Shown here piece by piece: positions 16,978 through 25,885 of a stretch of 64,000 nucleotides of DNA. The DNA comes from Peptoniphilus lacydonensis (GTDB lineage Bacteria; Bacillota; Clostridia; Tissierellales; Peptoniphilaceae): contig NZ_FNWF01000003.1 in the NCBI RefSeq assembly GCF_900106515.1, forward strand, positions 1,364,001 to 1,428,000, in the 5' to 3' direction. Every line of letters starts with the position of its first letter. The stretch's first letter is position 1. Under the pieces are notes generated by a model, which searched no databases, was not told the origin of the DNA, and saw only the letters and a list, made by a program, of their open reading frames with translations. The translations under genes were made by a program, and so were the position numbers.

Positions 16978-17589
16978 ATGAGTTCATATACAGAAAAAAT
17001 ATCAGATAAAATAAATGATTTTGACTCACATAAAGTATTTTTTGCTAATGACTTTTTAGATATTGCTTCTTATGAAACTGCTAGAAAGGCATTGAATAGA
17101 ATGGTAAATGAAAGAAAAATTAAGCGTGTCATCGATGGCTTTTATTACAATCCAAGATATAGTGAATTAATTGGAGAGTACGAAGCAGTATCAATTCACG
17201 AGTTAGCACTTGCTATAGCAAGAAAATACAATTGGAATATTGCACCATATAATAGCACAGCCTTAAACTTATTAGGACTTTCAACACAAGTTCCAACTCA
17301 CTATAAATATATATCTAGTGGAAGATACAAAAAATATAAAATAGGGGATACCATTTTAGAATTTAAAAAAGTAAATCCAGGAGAGATTGCTAATATGTCC
17401 TTAAAGACAGCGACTGTAATTCAGGCAATCAAGTCTTTGGGAAAAGAAAATATAACTAACGAAGTTATACAAAAGATAAGAAAAAATTTAAGTGAAAAAG
17501 AAAGAAAAGACTTAATGAATGAGTCAAAATCAGTTCCATCATGGATATATGAAGTAATAAGGGAAATTTGTGAGGGCAAAAATGAATAA
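16978..17589 (+). CDS. AbiEi-type antitoxin/transcriptional repressor (DUF6088-like)
   Basis: 203 residues. An N-terminal winged-helix region (FFANDFLDIASYETARKALNRMVNERKIKRVIDGFYYNP, about 20-60) is followed by the AbiEi-like second part (EAVSIHELALAIARKYNWNIAPYNSTALNLLGLSTQVPTHYKYISSG). Such proteins neutralise AbiEii toxins and repress the operon. The ATG at 16978 has aaggagg 7 bases upstream. The stop overlaps the toxin start by 8 bases, as in type IV AbiE modules. Confidence 0.85.
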   Translation: MSSYTEKISDKINDFDSHKVFFANDFLDIASYETARKALNRMVNERKIKRVIDGFYYNPRYSELIGEYEAVSIHELALAIARKYNWNIAPYNSTALNLLGLSTQVPTHYKYISSGRYKKYKIGDTILEFKKVNPGEIANMSLKTATVIQAIKSLGKENITNEVIQKIRKNLSEKERKDLMNESKSVPSWIYEVIREICEGKNE

Positions 17590-18565
17590 GTTCTATATAG
17601 AAAACAAAGAAGAGTTAAGGATTTTAATAGTAAATACAGCCAGAAAGGAGAATATATCTGAGGCAGTTATTGAAAAAGACTATTGGGTTACTTTTATCTT
17701 AGATTATTTATTTAATGAAAACAAATGGAAAGAATATTTTACTTTTAAGGGTGGCACATCACTTTCAAAGTGTTTTGGACTCATTGAAAGATTTTCTGAA
17801 GATATAGATCTAATCTTAGATTGGCGAGTATTAGGCTATGAAGAAAAAGAACCTTGGTTAGAAAGATCAAATACCAAGCAAGATAAATTCAACAAAGAAG
17901 TTAATGAAAACACAGAAGTATTTTTAAGAGATGAATTTATAAAAGCTTTAGAAGAAGATTTAAAGGACATGGACTTTGAATTTATGATTGATACTCTTGA
18001 TCCACAAACGATTCTGTGTAAATATCCTAAAATTTTTGAATCTAATTATTTGACACAAAATATAAGACTTGAAATAGGAAGTCTTGCAGCATGGACACCT
18101 GCAATTGATGTTAAAATCTTGCCAATAATTAGTGAAGCCTATCCGAATGTATTTAAAGAAAAAACTAATATAAGAACAGTATCAGCAGAGAGAACCTTTT
18201 TGGAAAAAGCAACAATTTTACACCACGAAGCAAATAGACCAGAATCTTCTCCTATGCCACATAGGTATGCAAGACACTTTTATGACCTATATAAAATAGT
18301 AAATTCAGATTATAAAAACAGAGCCTTAGAGGATAAGGATTTATTAAAAAAAGTGACTGAATTTAAAATGAAATTCTACCCTAGAAAGTGGGCAAGGTAT
18401 GAAGAAGCATTAAATGGAAGATTAAGATTAGTCCCAAGAGAGTACCGATTTTCTGAAATAGAAAAAGATTATAAGGCTATGTCAGAAATGATATATGGAG
18501 AATATCCAAACTTTGAAGAGATTATAAATGTCCTTCAAGAACTAGAAAAAGAAATTAATAAGTAA
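17582..18565 (+). CDS. AbiEii-type nucleotidyltransferase toxin
   Basis: 327 residues. The nucleotidyltransferase signature FKGGTSLSKCFGLIERFSEDIDLIL (about 58-82) contains the GGTSLSK and DxD elements that define AbiEii/MenT-like toxins. It is followed by EIGSLAAWTPAIDVKILPIIS and the conserved AERTFLEKATILHHEANRP plus HRYARHFYDLYKI segments. MenT homologues add nucleotides to tRNA ends and stop translation; the exact target here is unknown. The ATG at 17582 overlaps the antitoxin end. No break or lost catalytic residue is visible, so the module appears functional. Confidence 0.88.
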   Translation: MNKFYIENKEELRILIVNTARKENISEAVIEKDYWVTFILDYLFNENKWKEYFTFKGGTSLSKCFGLIERFSEDIDLILDWRVLGYEEKEPWLERSNTKQDKFNKEVNENTEVFLRDEFIKALEEDLKDMDFEFMIDTLDPQTILCKYPKIFESNYLTQNIRLEIGSLAAWTPAIDVKILPIISEAYPNVFKEKTNIRTVSAERTFLEKATILHHEANRPESSPMPHRYARHFYDLYKIVNSDYKNRALEDKDLLKKVTEFKMKFYPRKWARYEEALNGRLRLVPREYRFSEIEKDYKAMSEMIYGEYPNFEEIINVLQELEKEINK

Positions 18566-18573
18566 ATAAAATT

Positions 18574-18602
18574 CTCCCGAAAATAATATAATATTCAGGG
18601 AG
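18574..18602 (+). promoter_or_regulatory. Degenerate operator-like repeat after the toxin gene
   Basis: ctccc (18574-18578) and gggag (18598-18602) flank an AT-rich centre holding a tataat, followed by ggaggaaat. The arrangement copies the antitoxin promoter (gtccc... gggac, then aaggagg) but no start codon follows. An open frame after it (GDEKISSIGALGSTISFYFIRALLL) ends at a TGA at 18758-18760 and may be a remnant. Confidence 0.35.
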
Positions 18603-18757
18603 GAAATTTAAGCGAGAGATAAATTTGGGGTTTATAAATATCTATTGGGAGATGAAAAAATAAGTTCTATAGGAGCACTAGGCTCTACTATTTCTTTTTA
18701 TTTTATTAGAGCATTATTGTTACAACGATATGTGATAGACAAGATAGAAGTGATTTT

Positions 18758-19228
18758 TTGAATTTAGTTATTTTGAAAATACAAATTATATACACAGCTA
18801 TTATGTCAGGAATGATGCTGATGTATATAATTACTTTAGGAAGTTATTTTAATTATATTTTAAAAATTAATTTATTAAGTGGATTTCAAGATTATTCTTT
18901 CTTCCGTTCAAATACTAAAGTCAAAAGAAATTATTTTGTTATACTAGTTGGACAAGTCATAGTATCAATTATATCTTTGATTCTTAATTGCAATAGTGGA
19001 CTTATGCCATTATGTTTTAATATAATTGTTCCAATTATAATGTTGATGTTTCATGTATTAACAGGTTTTGGAAAAGTAGAGAATTTAGTAAATAGTGGAC
19101 AAAAAGTAGAAATGAATGAAGTTAAAGAATATGTTAGATTTAATATTCCTCTTCACATTACATATTTTACTTTGTATCTAATATCTACTTTGCTATTACT
19201 TAACTTATTTTATCTAATTAATATATAA
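18758..19228 (+). CDS. Integral membrane protein of unknown function
   Basis: 156 residues with about four transmembrane segments (roughly 5-30, 58-80, 82-102 and 128-152). A polar loop (RSNTKVKRN) lies after the first and a Lys/Glu-rich loop (VENLVNSGQKVEMNEVKEY) before the last. The start is a TTG with weak support. I do not recognise the family. It lies inside the repeat-bounded segment with the AbiE genes, so it belongs to the accessory DNA rather than to the core cluster. Confidence 0.55.
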   Translation: MNLVILKIQIIYTAIMSGMMLMYIITLGSYFNYILKINLLSGFQDYSFFRSNTKVKRNYFVILVGQVIVSIISLILNCNSGLMPLCFNIIVPIIMLMFHVLTGFGKVENLVNSGQKVEMNEVKEYVRFNIPLHITYFTLYLISTLLLLNLFYLINI

Positions 19229-19238
19229 GTATTTTATT

Positions 19239-19257
19239 AAAATTAAATAATAAATTA
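19239..19257 (+). repeat. 19-bp direct repeat, right copy
   Basis: Exact copy of 16525-16543, again leading straight into a stem-loop terminator. Confidence 0.8.
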
Positions 19258-19291
19258 AAAGGCGACAGAAAGGGAAAATCTGTCGTCTTTT
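19257..19291 (+). terminator. Terminator at the right end of the AbiE segment
   Basis: A stem of about 13 bp (19257-19269 with 19279-19291) ends in T. It resembles the lysS terminator at 16549-16579 and could serve both strands. Confidence 0.7.
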
Positions 19292-19358
19292 AAAAAATAA
19301 GGGCATAAATAGTTATTGAAATATTTAATTTTAATTTTTATCATTTTAATTATTTAAT

Positions 19359-20378
19359 TTATTTTGTTATATAAGCTTTTAATAATTTATATAAACCATT
19401 TAAACCACTAATGTGTGTTCTTTCATAGCCATGGCTTGCAGCAACGCCACTCCCAACTAAAGCGTGGCGGAAGTCATTTGAACTAGACATTGCAGCAGAG
19501 GCATCTGATCCGTAGAATGGATAAATATCTATTGCATAATCTATTTTATTATCTTTAGCTAAATTTATTAATTCATTTGTTAAATCATAATTGTAGGGAC
19601 CAGAGGAATCTTTGGCACAAATAGATACTTTTGTTTCATCTGTTTTTAAATCATCATAAACTACTCCCATGTCAACTGCAATCATGTCTGTTACATTAGA
19701 TGGATTTCCACTTGCAGCACCATGTCCAACTTCTTCATAAATTGTAAACATCATATAAAGTGGACGATTTATTTTTATATTTTTTTCTTTTATTTCTTTT
19801 GCAAGTGCCATTAGAACTCCAGCACTGGCCTTGTCATCTAAGTGTCTAGATTTTACAAAGCCATTTGAAAGGGTAAATCTTGGATCAAGAGCAATAAAAT
19901 CCCCAGAGGAAATTCCTAGTTTTTCAGTTTCTTCTGCGGAGTTTGTAATTTCATCTATGACAACTTCCATATTTTTATCGTCACGAGAAATTTCCTTTGG
20001 ATCACTTGAACCATGGACTGATGGGTTATTTATTCTCATTACGCCAGTAAATTCTTTTCCATTTCTTGTAATAATAGTTACATTTTCTTGTTCCACATAG
20101 GAAAGAGGAAATCCACCGAGAGTTGTGACGCGAAGTCTTCCATTTGATTTTATACTTCTTACCATAAGTCCCAAAGTATCTATGTGAGATGACAAAAGTA
20201 GCCCTTCACCTTCACATTTGTTGATTGGAACTATTACATTGCCTTTTATGCTTTGGTAAGGTTTGTAGCCCATGGAAGTAAATTCATCTATTAGATATTT
20301 TTCGGCTCTTTTTGTGTAACCTGTTGGTGATGGTGTATTGCATAAGTTTTCAATATATTCTAAAATTTGTTTTTCCAT
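19359..20378 (-). CDS. M42 family metallo-aminopeptidase
   Basis: 339 residues, typical for M42 glutamyl/deblocking aminopeptidases and related cellulase-M-like peptidases, which form large tetrahedral assemblies. Metal and catalytic candidates are H65 (SSHIDTLG), D181 (SRHLDDKASAG), E215/E216 (YEEVGHG), D236 region (IAVDMGV) and the last His in AASHGYERTH. It starts MEKQILEYIENLCNTPSPTGYT with a cctcc-complement ribosome site. It likely trims peptides imported for fermentation. It lies directly downstream of the LURP-one-like gene. Confidence 0.92.
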   Translation of the reverse strand: MEKQILEYIENLCNTPSPTGYTKRAEKYLIDEFTSMGYKPYQSIKGNVIVPINKCEGEGLLLSSHIDTLGLMVRSIKSNGRLRVTTLGGFPLSYVEQENVTIITRNGKEFTGVMRINNPSVHGSSDPKEISRDDKNMEVVIDEITNSAEETEKLGISSGDFIALDPRFTLSNGFVKSRHLDDKASAGVLMALAKEIKEKNIKINRPLYMMFTIYEEVGHGAASGNPSNVTDMIAVDMGVVYDDLKTDETKVSICAKDSSGPYNYDLTNELINLAKDNKIDYAIDIYPFYGSDASAAMSSSNDFRHALVGSGVAASHGYERTHISGLNGLYKLLKAYITK

Positions 20379-20389
20379 TTTTCCTCCTC

Positions 20390-20881
20390 CTAGCGTGAAG
20401 ATTTTTCTAAATCTATCATATTATTTAAACAAATAACAAGTGCGATTAATTTTTCTGTGTAATTTTCATCTAAAATAGTAAGTTCATAGGTGTCTGTAAG
20501 GGCAAAAAGTTCCCTAGTAACTTTTCCTATCATTTTTTTATTTTCATTTTTTATATCAAAGTCAAGATGCCAATAGTTGCCTGAGAGATTTAAAGTTTCA
20601 TCGTCTAAATAAACTTCGACTTTGTGTTTAAGAAACTCGAATTTTTGTTGTACAATCATATTTGTATTGTCGTTAAATGTAACATTGTATCTTGGGAAAA
20701 AAGATATAATTTCCCTGTTTATATTAAATATATTTTTGCCATTAAAATCTTTGACAGAGGATTTATAACCGATGAAAGTAAAATCTTGATCTAAGTAGTA
20801 AACTTCATTTTCGTTTTCATCTAGTATAGGGTAATGATCTGTAATTTTAAAAAATTTTTCTTTAAAATATAATTTTTTCAT
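20390..20881 (-). CDS. LURP-one-related (YxjI/DUF567-like) protein
   Basis: 163 residues, predicted beta-barrel of the LOR/tubby-like fold. The pattern LYFKEKFFKITDHYPILDENENEVYYLDQDFTF is followed by repeated strands and ends KVTRELFALTDTYELTILDENYTEKLIALVICLNNMID, as in the YxjI group. No enzymatic function is established for the family; membrane phospholipid binding has been proposed by fold. Good aaggag ribosome site. It lies 11 bases upstream of the M42 peptidase gene, so they are probably cotranscribed. Confidence 0.8.
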   Translation of the reverse strand: MKKLYFKEKFFKITDHYPILDENENEVYYLDQDFTFIGYKSSVKDFNGKNIFNINREIISFFPRYNVTFNDNTNMIVQQKFEFLKHKVEVYLDDETLNLSGNYWHLDFDIKNENKKMIGKVTRELFALTDTYELTILDENYTEKLIALVICLNNMIDLEKSSR

Positions 20882-21205
20882 AATTTCTCCTTTTTAGAAA
20901 ATATAATTATTAAAAATAAATATATCCTTTGCTATAAATTATAAGAAATCAACTTTTTTACAGCATTGTAATTATATTATACAACTTATATAAATAATAT
21001 CATAACCTATGTTTATGATGAAAGTTATTTGTATATGAAATTAAAAATCATGTAATTTTTGGAGAAATTTATGAAACTCTTATATTTGTAATATATGTAG
21101 GAGTTTTTTATTATTTATTTAAGATTTTTAAATTATAAAAATTTTTTATTTTATCTTAACGCAATCTTTATACTCCGAATGTTATACTATTTGTGAGGTG
21201 AAAAA
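20882..21205. other. AT-rich intergenic region between divergent units
   Basis: About 320 bases with no supportable gene. It should contain the promoter of the minus-strand LOR-M42 pair and of the plus-strand redox trio. A weak terminator-like hairpin (aaactct at 21074 against aggagttt at 21099, then T) is the only structure seen. Confidence 0.4.
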
Positions 21206-21352
21206 ATGAAAGATTTTGTTGATAGAAAATTTTCTTATGCAATATTAATTTTATCTATTGCGTTTATTTTTTATGGATCTTATAGATCTGAAGTGGATAC
21301 TGTGCTTTCAAAGGCTATAAAAATTTGCTTGGAGTGCGTTGGAATTGGATAA
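21206..21352 (+). CDS. CD1871A-type CXXC motif small membrane protein
   Basis: Only 48 residues: MKDFVDRKFS, one transmembrane segment (about 10-24), then YRSEVDTVLSKAIKICLECVGIG. The end KAIxICLECIGIG with its CxxC is that of the small CD1871A family of anaerobic Firmicutes. A gaggtg ribosome site lies just upstream of the ATG. Its end overlaps the start of the 4Fe-4S membrane protein gene. The context points to membrane thiol or electron transfer, as in other anaerobes with this trio; the exact role is unknown. Confidence 0.8.
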   Translation: MKDFVDRKFSYAILILSIAFIFYGSYRSEVDTVLSKAIKICLECVGIG

Positions 21353-22229
21353 TTTAAGAAATAAAAGAAATTTCGTACAAGGATTTTTTACGATTTTTAC
21401 TAACTTACATATCACAAATTTTTTTAAGGGTACAATTTATACTGGCAAATTAAAAAGTGCTTGTGTACCAGGGCTCAACTGCTATTCATGTCCAGGTGCG
21501 GCTTTGTCTTGTCCCATAGGTTCCTTTCAAGCAGTGGTTGGCTCATCAAAATTTAAGTTTTCTTATTATGTGACGGGACTTATGCTTTTATTTGGAACTT
21601 TGTTCGGGCGATTGATTTGTGGATTTTTATGTCCTTTTGGATTTTTTCAAGATTTACTTTATAAAATTCCAACAAAAAAGTTTAGCACAAGAAAATTTTC
21701 TTTTTTAAAGTATATTAAGTATTTCATTTTAATTTTTGTGGTGTGGATTTTTGGTGTGATTTTTACAGATGAACTGGGGATAGCTTCACCTTATTTTTGC
21801 AAGTATATATGTCCACAGGGAATATTGGAAGGTGGAGTACCACTATCTATTGCAAATAAAAGTATTAGAGCTTCTCTTGGTAATTTATTTTTGTTGAAAT
21901 CAGTTATTCTTATTCTTATAATTGTACTTTCCATATTTTTTTACAGACCTTTTTGCAAATACCTTTGTCCCTTAGGGGCATTTTATGCACTAACTAATAA
22001 ATTTTCTTTTTATCAATACCATGTTAATGACAGTTGTATTTCTTGTGGGAAGTGTAAAAAAGTTTGCAAGATGGATGTGGATATGTCGAAAAATCAAAGA
22101 GCTTTGGAATGTATTAGATGTGGTGATTGTATAAAAGCTTGCCCTACATCAGCAATTTCAACCTCATTTAAAAATAAAAATTTTAATAAAGGAGATATAA
22201 ATGAAAAATATTTATTCGAAGATAAGTAA
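21345..22229 (+). CDS. 4Fe-4S membrane protein (NapH/YccM-like)
   Basis: About 294 residues. Several transmembrane helices carry two short Cys motifs (CGFLCPFG and CKYLCPLGAF) typical of NapH/NosR-like membrane electron carriers. The C-terminus holds two ferredoxin clusters: CISCGKCKKVCKMDVD and CIRCGDCIKACP. The N-terminal CVPGLNCYSCPGAALSCPIG motif is also conserved. Start at TTG 21345 (ggag 10 bases upstream); a TTG at 21339 is too close. It likely passes electrons across the membrane to the thioredoxin-like lipoprotein encoded next, whose gene it overlaps. Confidence 0.9.
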   Translation: MDNLRNKRNFVQGFFTIFTNLHITNFFKGTIYTGKLKSACVPGLNCYSCPGAALSCPIGSFQAVVGSSKFKFSYYVTGLMLLFGTLFGRLICGFLCPFGFFQDLLYKIPTKKFSTRKFSFLKYIKYFILIFVVWIFGVIFTDELGIASPYFCKYICPQGILEGGVPLSIANKSIRASLGNLFLLKSVILILIIVLSIFFYRPFCKYLCPLGAFYALTNKFSFYQYHVNDSCISCGKCKKVCKMDVDMSKNQRALECIRCGDCIKACPTSAISTSFKNKNFNKGDINEKYLFEDK

Positions 22230-22761
22230 GTTGTCAATTATTTTATTTTTAGTTTTTACTCTTGTAGCTTGCACAAGTAAGGCACCAGAAGGCACACAAC
22301 TTTCTACGGGAGATTCATTCCCAAAGTTTGAAGGAGTTGATTTTAAAGGAAATCCTATAAATAATGAAGTTTTTAAGGATAGTCCAGTGACAATTATGAG
22401 TATTTGGTTTACTGGCTGCAAGGGTTGTATAGATGAAATGGAAACTCTTCAAAAAATAAGTGAAGAATTAAAAGACAAAAATGTAAAAGTTATGTCAATA
22501 TGTCTAGATACTTATGAAAATAAAAATATTAAAGAAGATGCACAAAAGATTTTGAAGACTAAGGGAGTTACTTACACAAATATTGCTGTAAAGCCTTCTG
22601 AAGAAAGTGATGCTTATCTTAAAAATTTGACAGCTTTTCCTACAACTCTTTTAATTGATAGAGATGGAAAAGTAATTGACAATATAAGTCTTGGTTCTCA
22701 AGAAAAAGTTGATGAACTTTACAAGAAAATTGATGAAATAATAGAAAATGAAAACAAATAA
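22201..22761 (+). CDS. TlpA/redoxin-type lipoprotein
   Basis: 186 residues. A lipoprotein signal ends in the lipobox LVAC (Cys24), followed by a TlpA-like thioredoxin fold. The active-site CxxC is in WFTGCKGCIDEM (about 78-81), and FPTTLLIDRDGKVI is the cis-Pro region. It would be an extracytoplasmic thiol-disulfide reductase fed by the membrane 4Fe-4S protein. The first 29 bases overlap that gene, so translation is coupled. A terminator follows. Confidence 0.9.
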   Translation: MKNIYSKISKLSIILFLVFTLVACTSKAPEGTQLSTGDSFPKFEGVDFKGNPINNEVFKDSPVTIMSIWFTGCKGCIDEMETLQKISEELKDKNVKVMSICLDTYENKNIKEDAQKILKTKGVTYTNIAVKPSEESDAYLKNLTAFPTTLLIDRDGKVIDNISLGSQEKVDELYKKIDEIIENENK

Positions 22762-22800
22762 TTTTTAAGAAAGTAAATTTAATAAATCCTCATATTATAA

Positions 22801-22828
22801 AAAACTCGTGCTTTGCCATGAGTTTTTT
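22801..22828 (+). terminator. Terminator of the redox trio
   Basis: A 10-bp stem (aaaactcgtg with catgagtttt, one G-U) and a T run. Confidence 0.8.
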
Positions 22829-22860
22829 CTTTGCAAAAATTTACATAGACAAGACAATAA

Positions 22861-22889
22861 TTGTTGCATATGCAACAGAAAAGTATAAA
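22861..22889 (+). promoter_or_regulatory. hcp promoter with a 16-bp palindrome
   Basis: A perfect palindrome tgttgcatatgcaaca at 22862-22877 overlaps a possible -35 (ttgttg 22861-22866), with tataaa at 22884-22889 after 17 bases. Its two-fold form suits a CRP/FNR-type dimer. HcpR, the nitrosative-stress regulator of hcp genes, belongs to that family, so this is a candidate HcpR-like site. Confidence 0.5.
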
Positions 22890-22953
22890 AATTTTTATTA
22901 AAATATTTTTAGAAATTAAATGTAATGAGTGAAAAATAATAGGAGGAGAAAAT

Positions 22954-24567
22954 ATGGATATGTTTTGTTTTCAATGTCAAGAAACATTTAAGAACACAGG
23001 TTGTGTGAAAAAGGGTGTATGTGGAAAAAGTGCAAAAGTTGCAAATTTACAAGATTTTTTGATTTGGATATCAAAGGGCCTTTCTGAAATTGTAATAAAA
23101 AGTGGAAAAGACAATAAAGAAGCAACAGATAAAGTCATCTTAAATTTGTTTACTACTATTACAAATGCAAATTTTGACGATATTGCAATAAAAAATAGAA
23201 TAGAAGAAACAATTAAGCTTATGAATTCTTTGAGAGAAGAAAAAAATTATAGCGATGCTGCAAATTGGAGTACAGAAAAATTTTCTGAAATTGAGAATAA
23301 AATAAATTCTGGCGAAGTTTCTATTTTAGCTGAAGATAATGAAGACATTAGAAGTTTAAAGGAACTTATAACTTACGGTCTAAAGGGCATGGCAGCTTAT
23401 ACTAGACATGCAAAAGTTTTGGGCTATGAAAATGAAGAAGTAAATAATTTTATTTTAAAAACTATGGCAGAACTTTTGACAGAAAAAACGGTTGATGAAT
23501 TAGTTGCACTTACGCTTAAAACTGGCGAAATGGGATATAAAGCAATGGCAACTTTAGATAAAGCAAACACAACAACTTACGGAAATCCTGAAGTTTCTAA
23601 TGTAAATATTGGAGTTGGAAAAAATCCAGGAATTTTAGTTTCAGGTCATGATTTAAAAGATTTTGAAATGTTACTAGAACAAGCCAAAGGTTCTGGAGTA
23701 GATATTTATACTCACAGCGAAATGCTTCCTGCAAATTATTATCCTAAGTTTAAAAAATATAAAAATTTTGTTGGTAATTATGGAAATGCCTGGTGGAAAC
23801 AAAGAGATGAATTTGAGTCATTTAATGGTCCAATACTTATGACTACAAATTGTATCGTTCCTCCAAAAGATTCTTATAAAGATAAATTGTTTACAACAGG
23901 AGCAGCGGGTTACCCTGGTTGCACTTATATAAAAGAAGACGAAAAGGGACACAAAGATTTTTCTAAGATAATTGAACTTGCAAAGAAATGTGATTCTCCA
24001 GAAGAAATTGAAAAGGGAGAAATTGTCGGTGGATTTGCTCATTCTCAAGTTATGGCTCTATCTGATAAAGTTATTGAAGCTGTAAAAAATGGCGATATAA
24101 CAAAATTTGTTGTAATGGCAGGGTGCGATGGAAGAATGAATGATAGAAATTATTATAAAGAATTTGCAGAAGAACTTCCTGATTCAACTGTAATTTTGAC
24201 AGCGGGTTGTGCAAAATATAGATACAATAAACTAAATCTTGGCGATATAAATGGAATACCAAGAGTATTAGACGCAGGGCAATGTAACGATTCTTATTCT
24301 TTAGTTCAAATTGCACTTGCATTAGTCGATGCTTTTGGAGTTGAAAGTGTAAATGATCTTCCAATAGTTTACAATATTGCATGGTATGAACAAAAAGCAG
24401 TAATAGTATTACTTTCACTTTTATCACTTGGTGTAAAAAATATTCACCTTGGACCAACTCTTCCTGCATTTTTATCTCCAAATGTTGTAAATGTATTAGT
24501 TGATAATTTTGGGATTTCTGGAATTACGAATGTTGATGAAGATATTAAAAATCTTATAACAAAATAA
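22954..24567 (+). CDS. hcp: Hybrid cluster protein (Hcp)
   Basis: 537 residues. The N-terminal Cys motif (C5, C8, C17, C23: [11 protein letters not shown]...CVKKGVCGK) binds a [4Fe-4S] cluster. The second half carries hybrid-cluster ligands in [38 protein letters not shown] and [12 protein letters not shown]. Hcp reduces NO to N2O in vitro and was long called hydroxylamine reductase. Length suits the shorter anaerobe-type Hcp. aggagg ribosome site; monocistronic, under a promoter with a palindromic site. Confidence 0.96.
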   Translation: MDMFCFQCQETFKNTGCVKKGVCGKSAKVANLQDFLIWISKGLSEIVIKSGKDNKEATDKVILNLFTTITNANFDDIAIKNRIEETIKLMNSLREEKNYSDAANWSTEKFSEIENKINSGEVSILAEDNEDIRSLKELITYGLKGMAAYTRHAKVLGYENEEVNNFILKTMAELLTEKTVDELVALTLKTGEMGYKAMATLDKANTTTYGNPEVSNVNIGVGKNPGILVSGHDLKDFEMLLEQAKGSGVDIYTHSEMLPANYYPKFKKYKNFVGNYGNAWWKQRDEFESFNGPILMTTNCIVPPKDSYKDKLFTTGAAGYPGCTYIKEDEKGHKDFSKIIELAKKCDSPEEIEKGEIVGGFAHSQVMALSDKVIEAVKNGDITKFVVMAGCDGRMNDRNYYKEFAEELPDSTVILTAGCAKYRYNKLNLGDINGIPRVLDAGQCNDSYSLVQIALALVDAFGVESVNDLPIVYNIAWYEQKAVIVLLSLLSLGVKNIHLGPTLPAFLSPNVVNVLVDNFGISGITNVDEDIKNLITK

Positions 24568-24575
24568 AAAAAGTG

Positions 24576-24604
24576 TTGACATTTAAAAATTAACCACGTA
24601 TAAT
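24576..24604 (+). promoter_or_regulatory. Promoter of the met T-box operon
   Basis: ttgaca at 24576-24581, 17 bases, tataat at 24599-24604: a consensus promoter directly before the T-box leader. Confidence 0.85.
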
Positions 24605-24611
24605 AATAACA

Positions 24612-24866
24612 ATTTATAAATAAACTTTTTGAGAAGAAGAGTACCTTTAAATTGTGACTTAAGAGAGCTTCGTTTTGGTGAAAGAAGTGGATCGATTTTT
24701 GGGGAACATGGCCTTTTCTAGGAAATATCGATATTAGATATTTACGGGACTTCCCGTTACAGAAGTAGAGTATGATAGTACTTGAAGAGGTTGCTTTTGT
24801 GAGGAAGTGACAAATTAAGGTGGTAACACGAGCTTTCGTCCTTATTGGATGAGAGCTCTTTTTTTA
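24612..24866 (+). promoter_or_regulatory. T-box leader, probable Met specifier
   Basis: A tRNA-sensing leader. Stem I shows the AGTA element (agagtacc), the distal aagagagc and tggtga parts, and a specifier loop ggggaac-ATG-g with ATG at 24708-24710 next to the base helix. The T-box sequence aaggtggtaacacg is at 24817-24830, its tggt pairing with the tRNA NCCA end. A terminator follows (24830-24841 with 24847-24858, then seven T). The ATG specifier agrees with the methionine transporter downstream. Confidence 0.9.
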
Positions 24867-24880
24867 TTGGTGGAGGAAAA

Positions 24881-25885
24881 ATGATTGAAGTAAAGAACTT
24901 AGTTAAAGAGTTTAAGACAGATGAAAAAAGTTTTAAAGCTTTAGATGATGTTTCTTTCAAAGTGAATAGAGGAGAAATTTATGGCGTCATAGGTTTATCT
25001 GGAGCTGGTAAATCCACTCTTGTAAGATGCATTAATAGACTTGAAGAACCAACTAGTGGAGAGATATTAATTCATGGAAAATCTATTTTAGATTTAAATG
25101 AAAAAGAACTTAGAGATGAGAGGAAGGACATTGGTATGATTTTTCAGTCCTTTAATTTATTTATGCAAAAGACTGTTGCAGAAAATATTGCTTATCCTCT
25201 TGAAATTTCTGGTGTATCAAAAAAAGAAACAGAAGATAGAGTTGATGAACTTTTAGATTTTATAGATTTAAGGGAAAAGAAAAATTCATATCCAAAAGAA
25301 CTTTCTGGAGGACAAAAGCAAAGAGTTGCAATAGCAAGATCTATTGCAACAAATCCATCCATTTTACTTTCAGATGAAGGGACATCAGCACTTGACCCAG
25401 CAAATACACAGTCAGTTTTAAAACTTCTTAGAAAAGTTGTAGAAGAATACAATACTACTATAATTATGATCACTCATCAAATGGAAGTTGCAAAAGAAAT
25501 TTGTGACAGGATTGCTGTGATGCAAAGTGGAAAAATTATTGAAGAAAATGAAACCAAGGAACTTTTTAAAAATCCAAAAACTTCTGTTACAAGATCTTTT
25601 ATAAAAAATTTGCAAGATGAAACTGAAGAGGGATATTTAAATTCTGATGATTATAAGGGAGATATTTTAAGGCTTTCTTATGCAGATGAAAATTATGACA
25701 AGCCAATACTTTCAGAATGTGTAAAAAGATGTGGCATAGATTTTTCAATACTATCAGGCAATATAAATAAATTAAACATTTCAAGTGTGGGTTATCTAAC
25801 AGTGGAGATACTGGGAGAAGAAAAGGATAGAAATAAAGCAATAAAATTTTTACAAGAAAACAATGTAAACGTGGAGGTGTTATAA
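24881..25885 (+). CDS. metN: Methionine ABC transporter ATP-binding protein
   Basis: 334 residues. Walker A GLSGAGKST (38-46), Q-loop FQSFNLF, signature LSGGQ (141-145) and Walker B ILLSDE (161-166) form the ATPase. The C-terminal ~75 residues form the NIL domain that senses methionine and inhibits transport. The ATG at 24881 has ggtggagg upstream. Downstream metI starts right after the stop and metQ follows, all behind a Met T-box. Confidence 0.95.
   Translation: MIEVKNLVKEFKTDEKSFKALDDVSFKVNRGEIYGVIGLSGAGKSTLVRCINRLEEPTSGEILIHGKSILDLNEKELRDERKDIGMIFQSFNLFMQKTVAENIAYPLEISGVSKKETEDRVDELLDFIDLREKKNSYPKELSGGQKQRVAIARSIATNPSILLSDEGTSALDPANTQSVLKLLRKVVEEYNTTIIMITHQMEVAKEICDRIAVMQSGKIIEENETKELFKNPKTSVTRSFIKNLQDETEEGYLNSDDYKGDILRLSYADENYDKPILSECVKRCGIDFSILSGNINKLNISSVGYLTVEILGEEKDRNKAIKFLQENNVNVEVL

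Noticed and set aside
24071-24481. Long antisense frame inside hcp
   Set aside because: Leu/His/Gln-rich translation typical of the reverse of an AT-rich gene; hcp itself is unambiguous.
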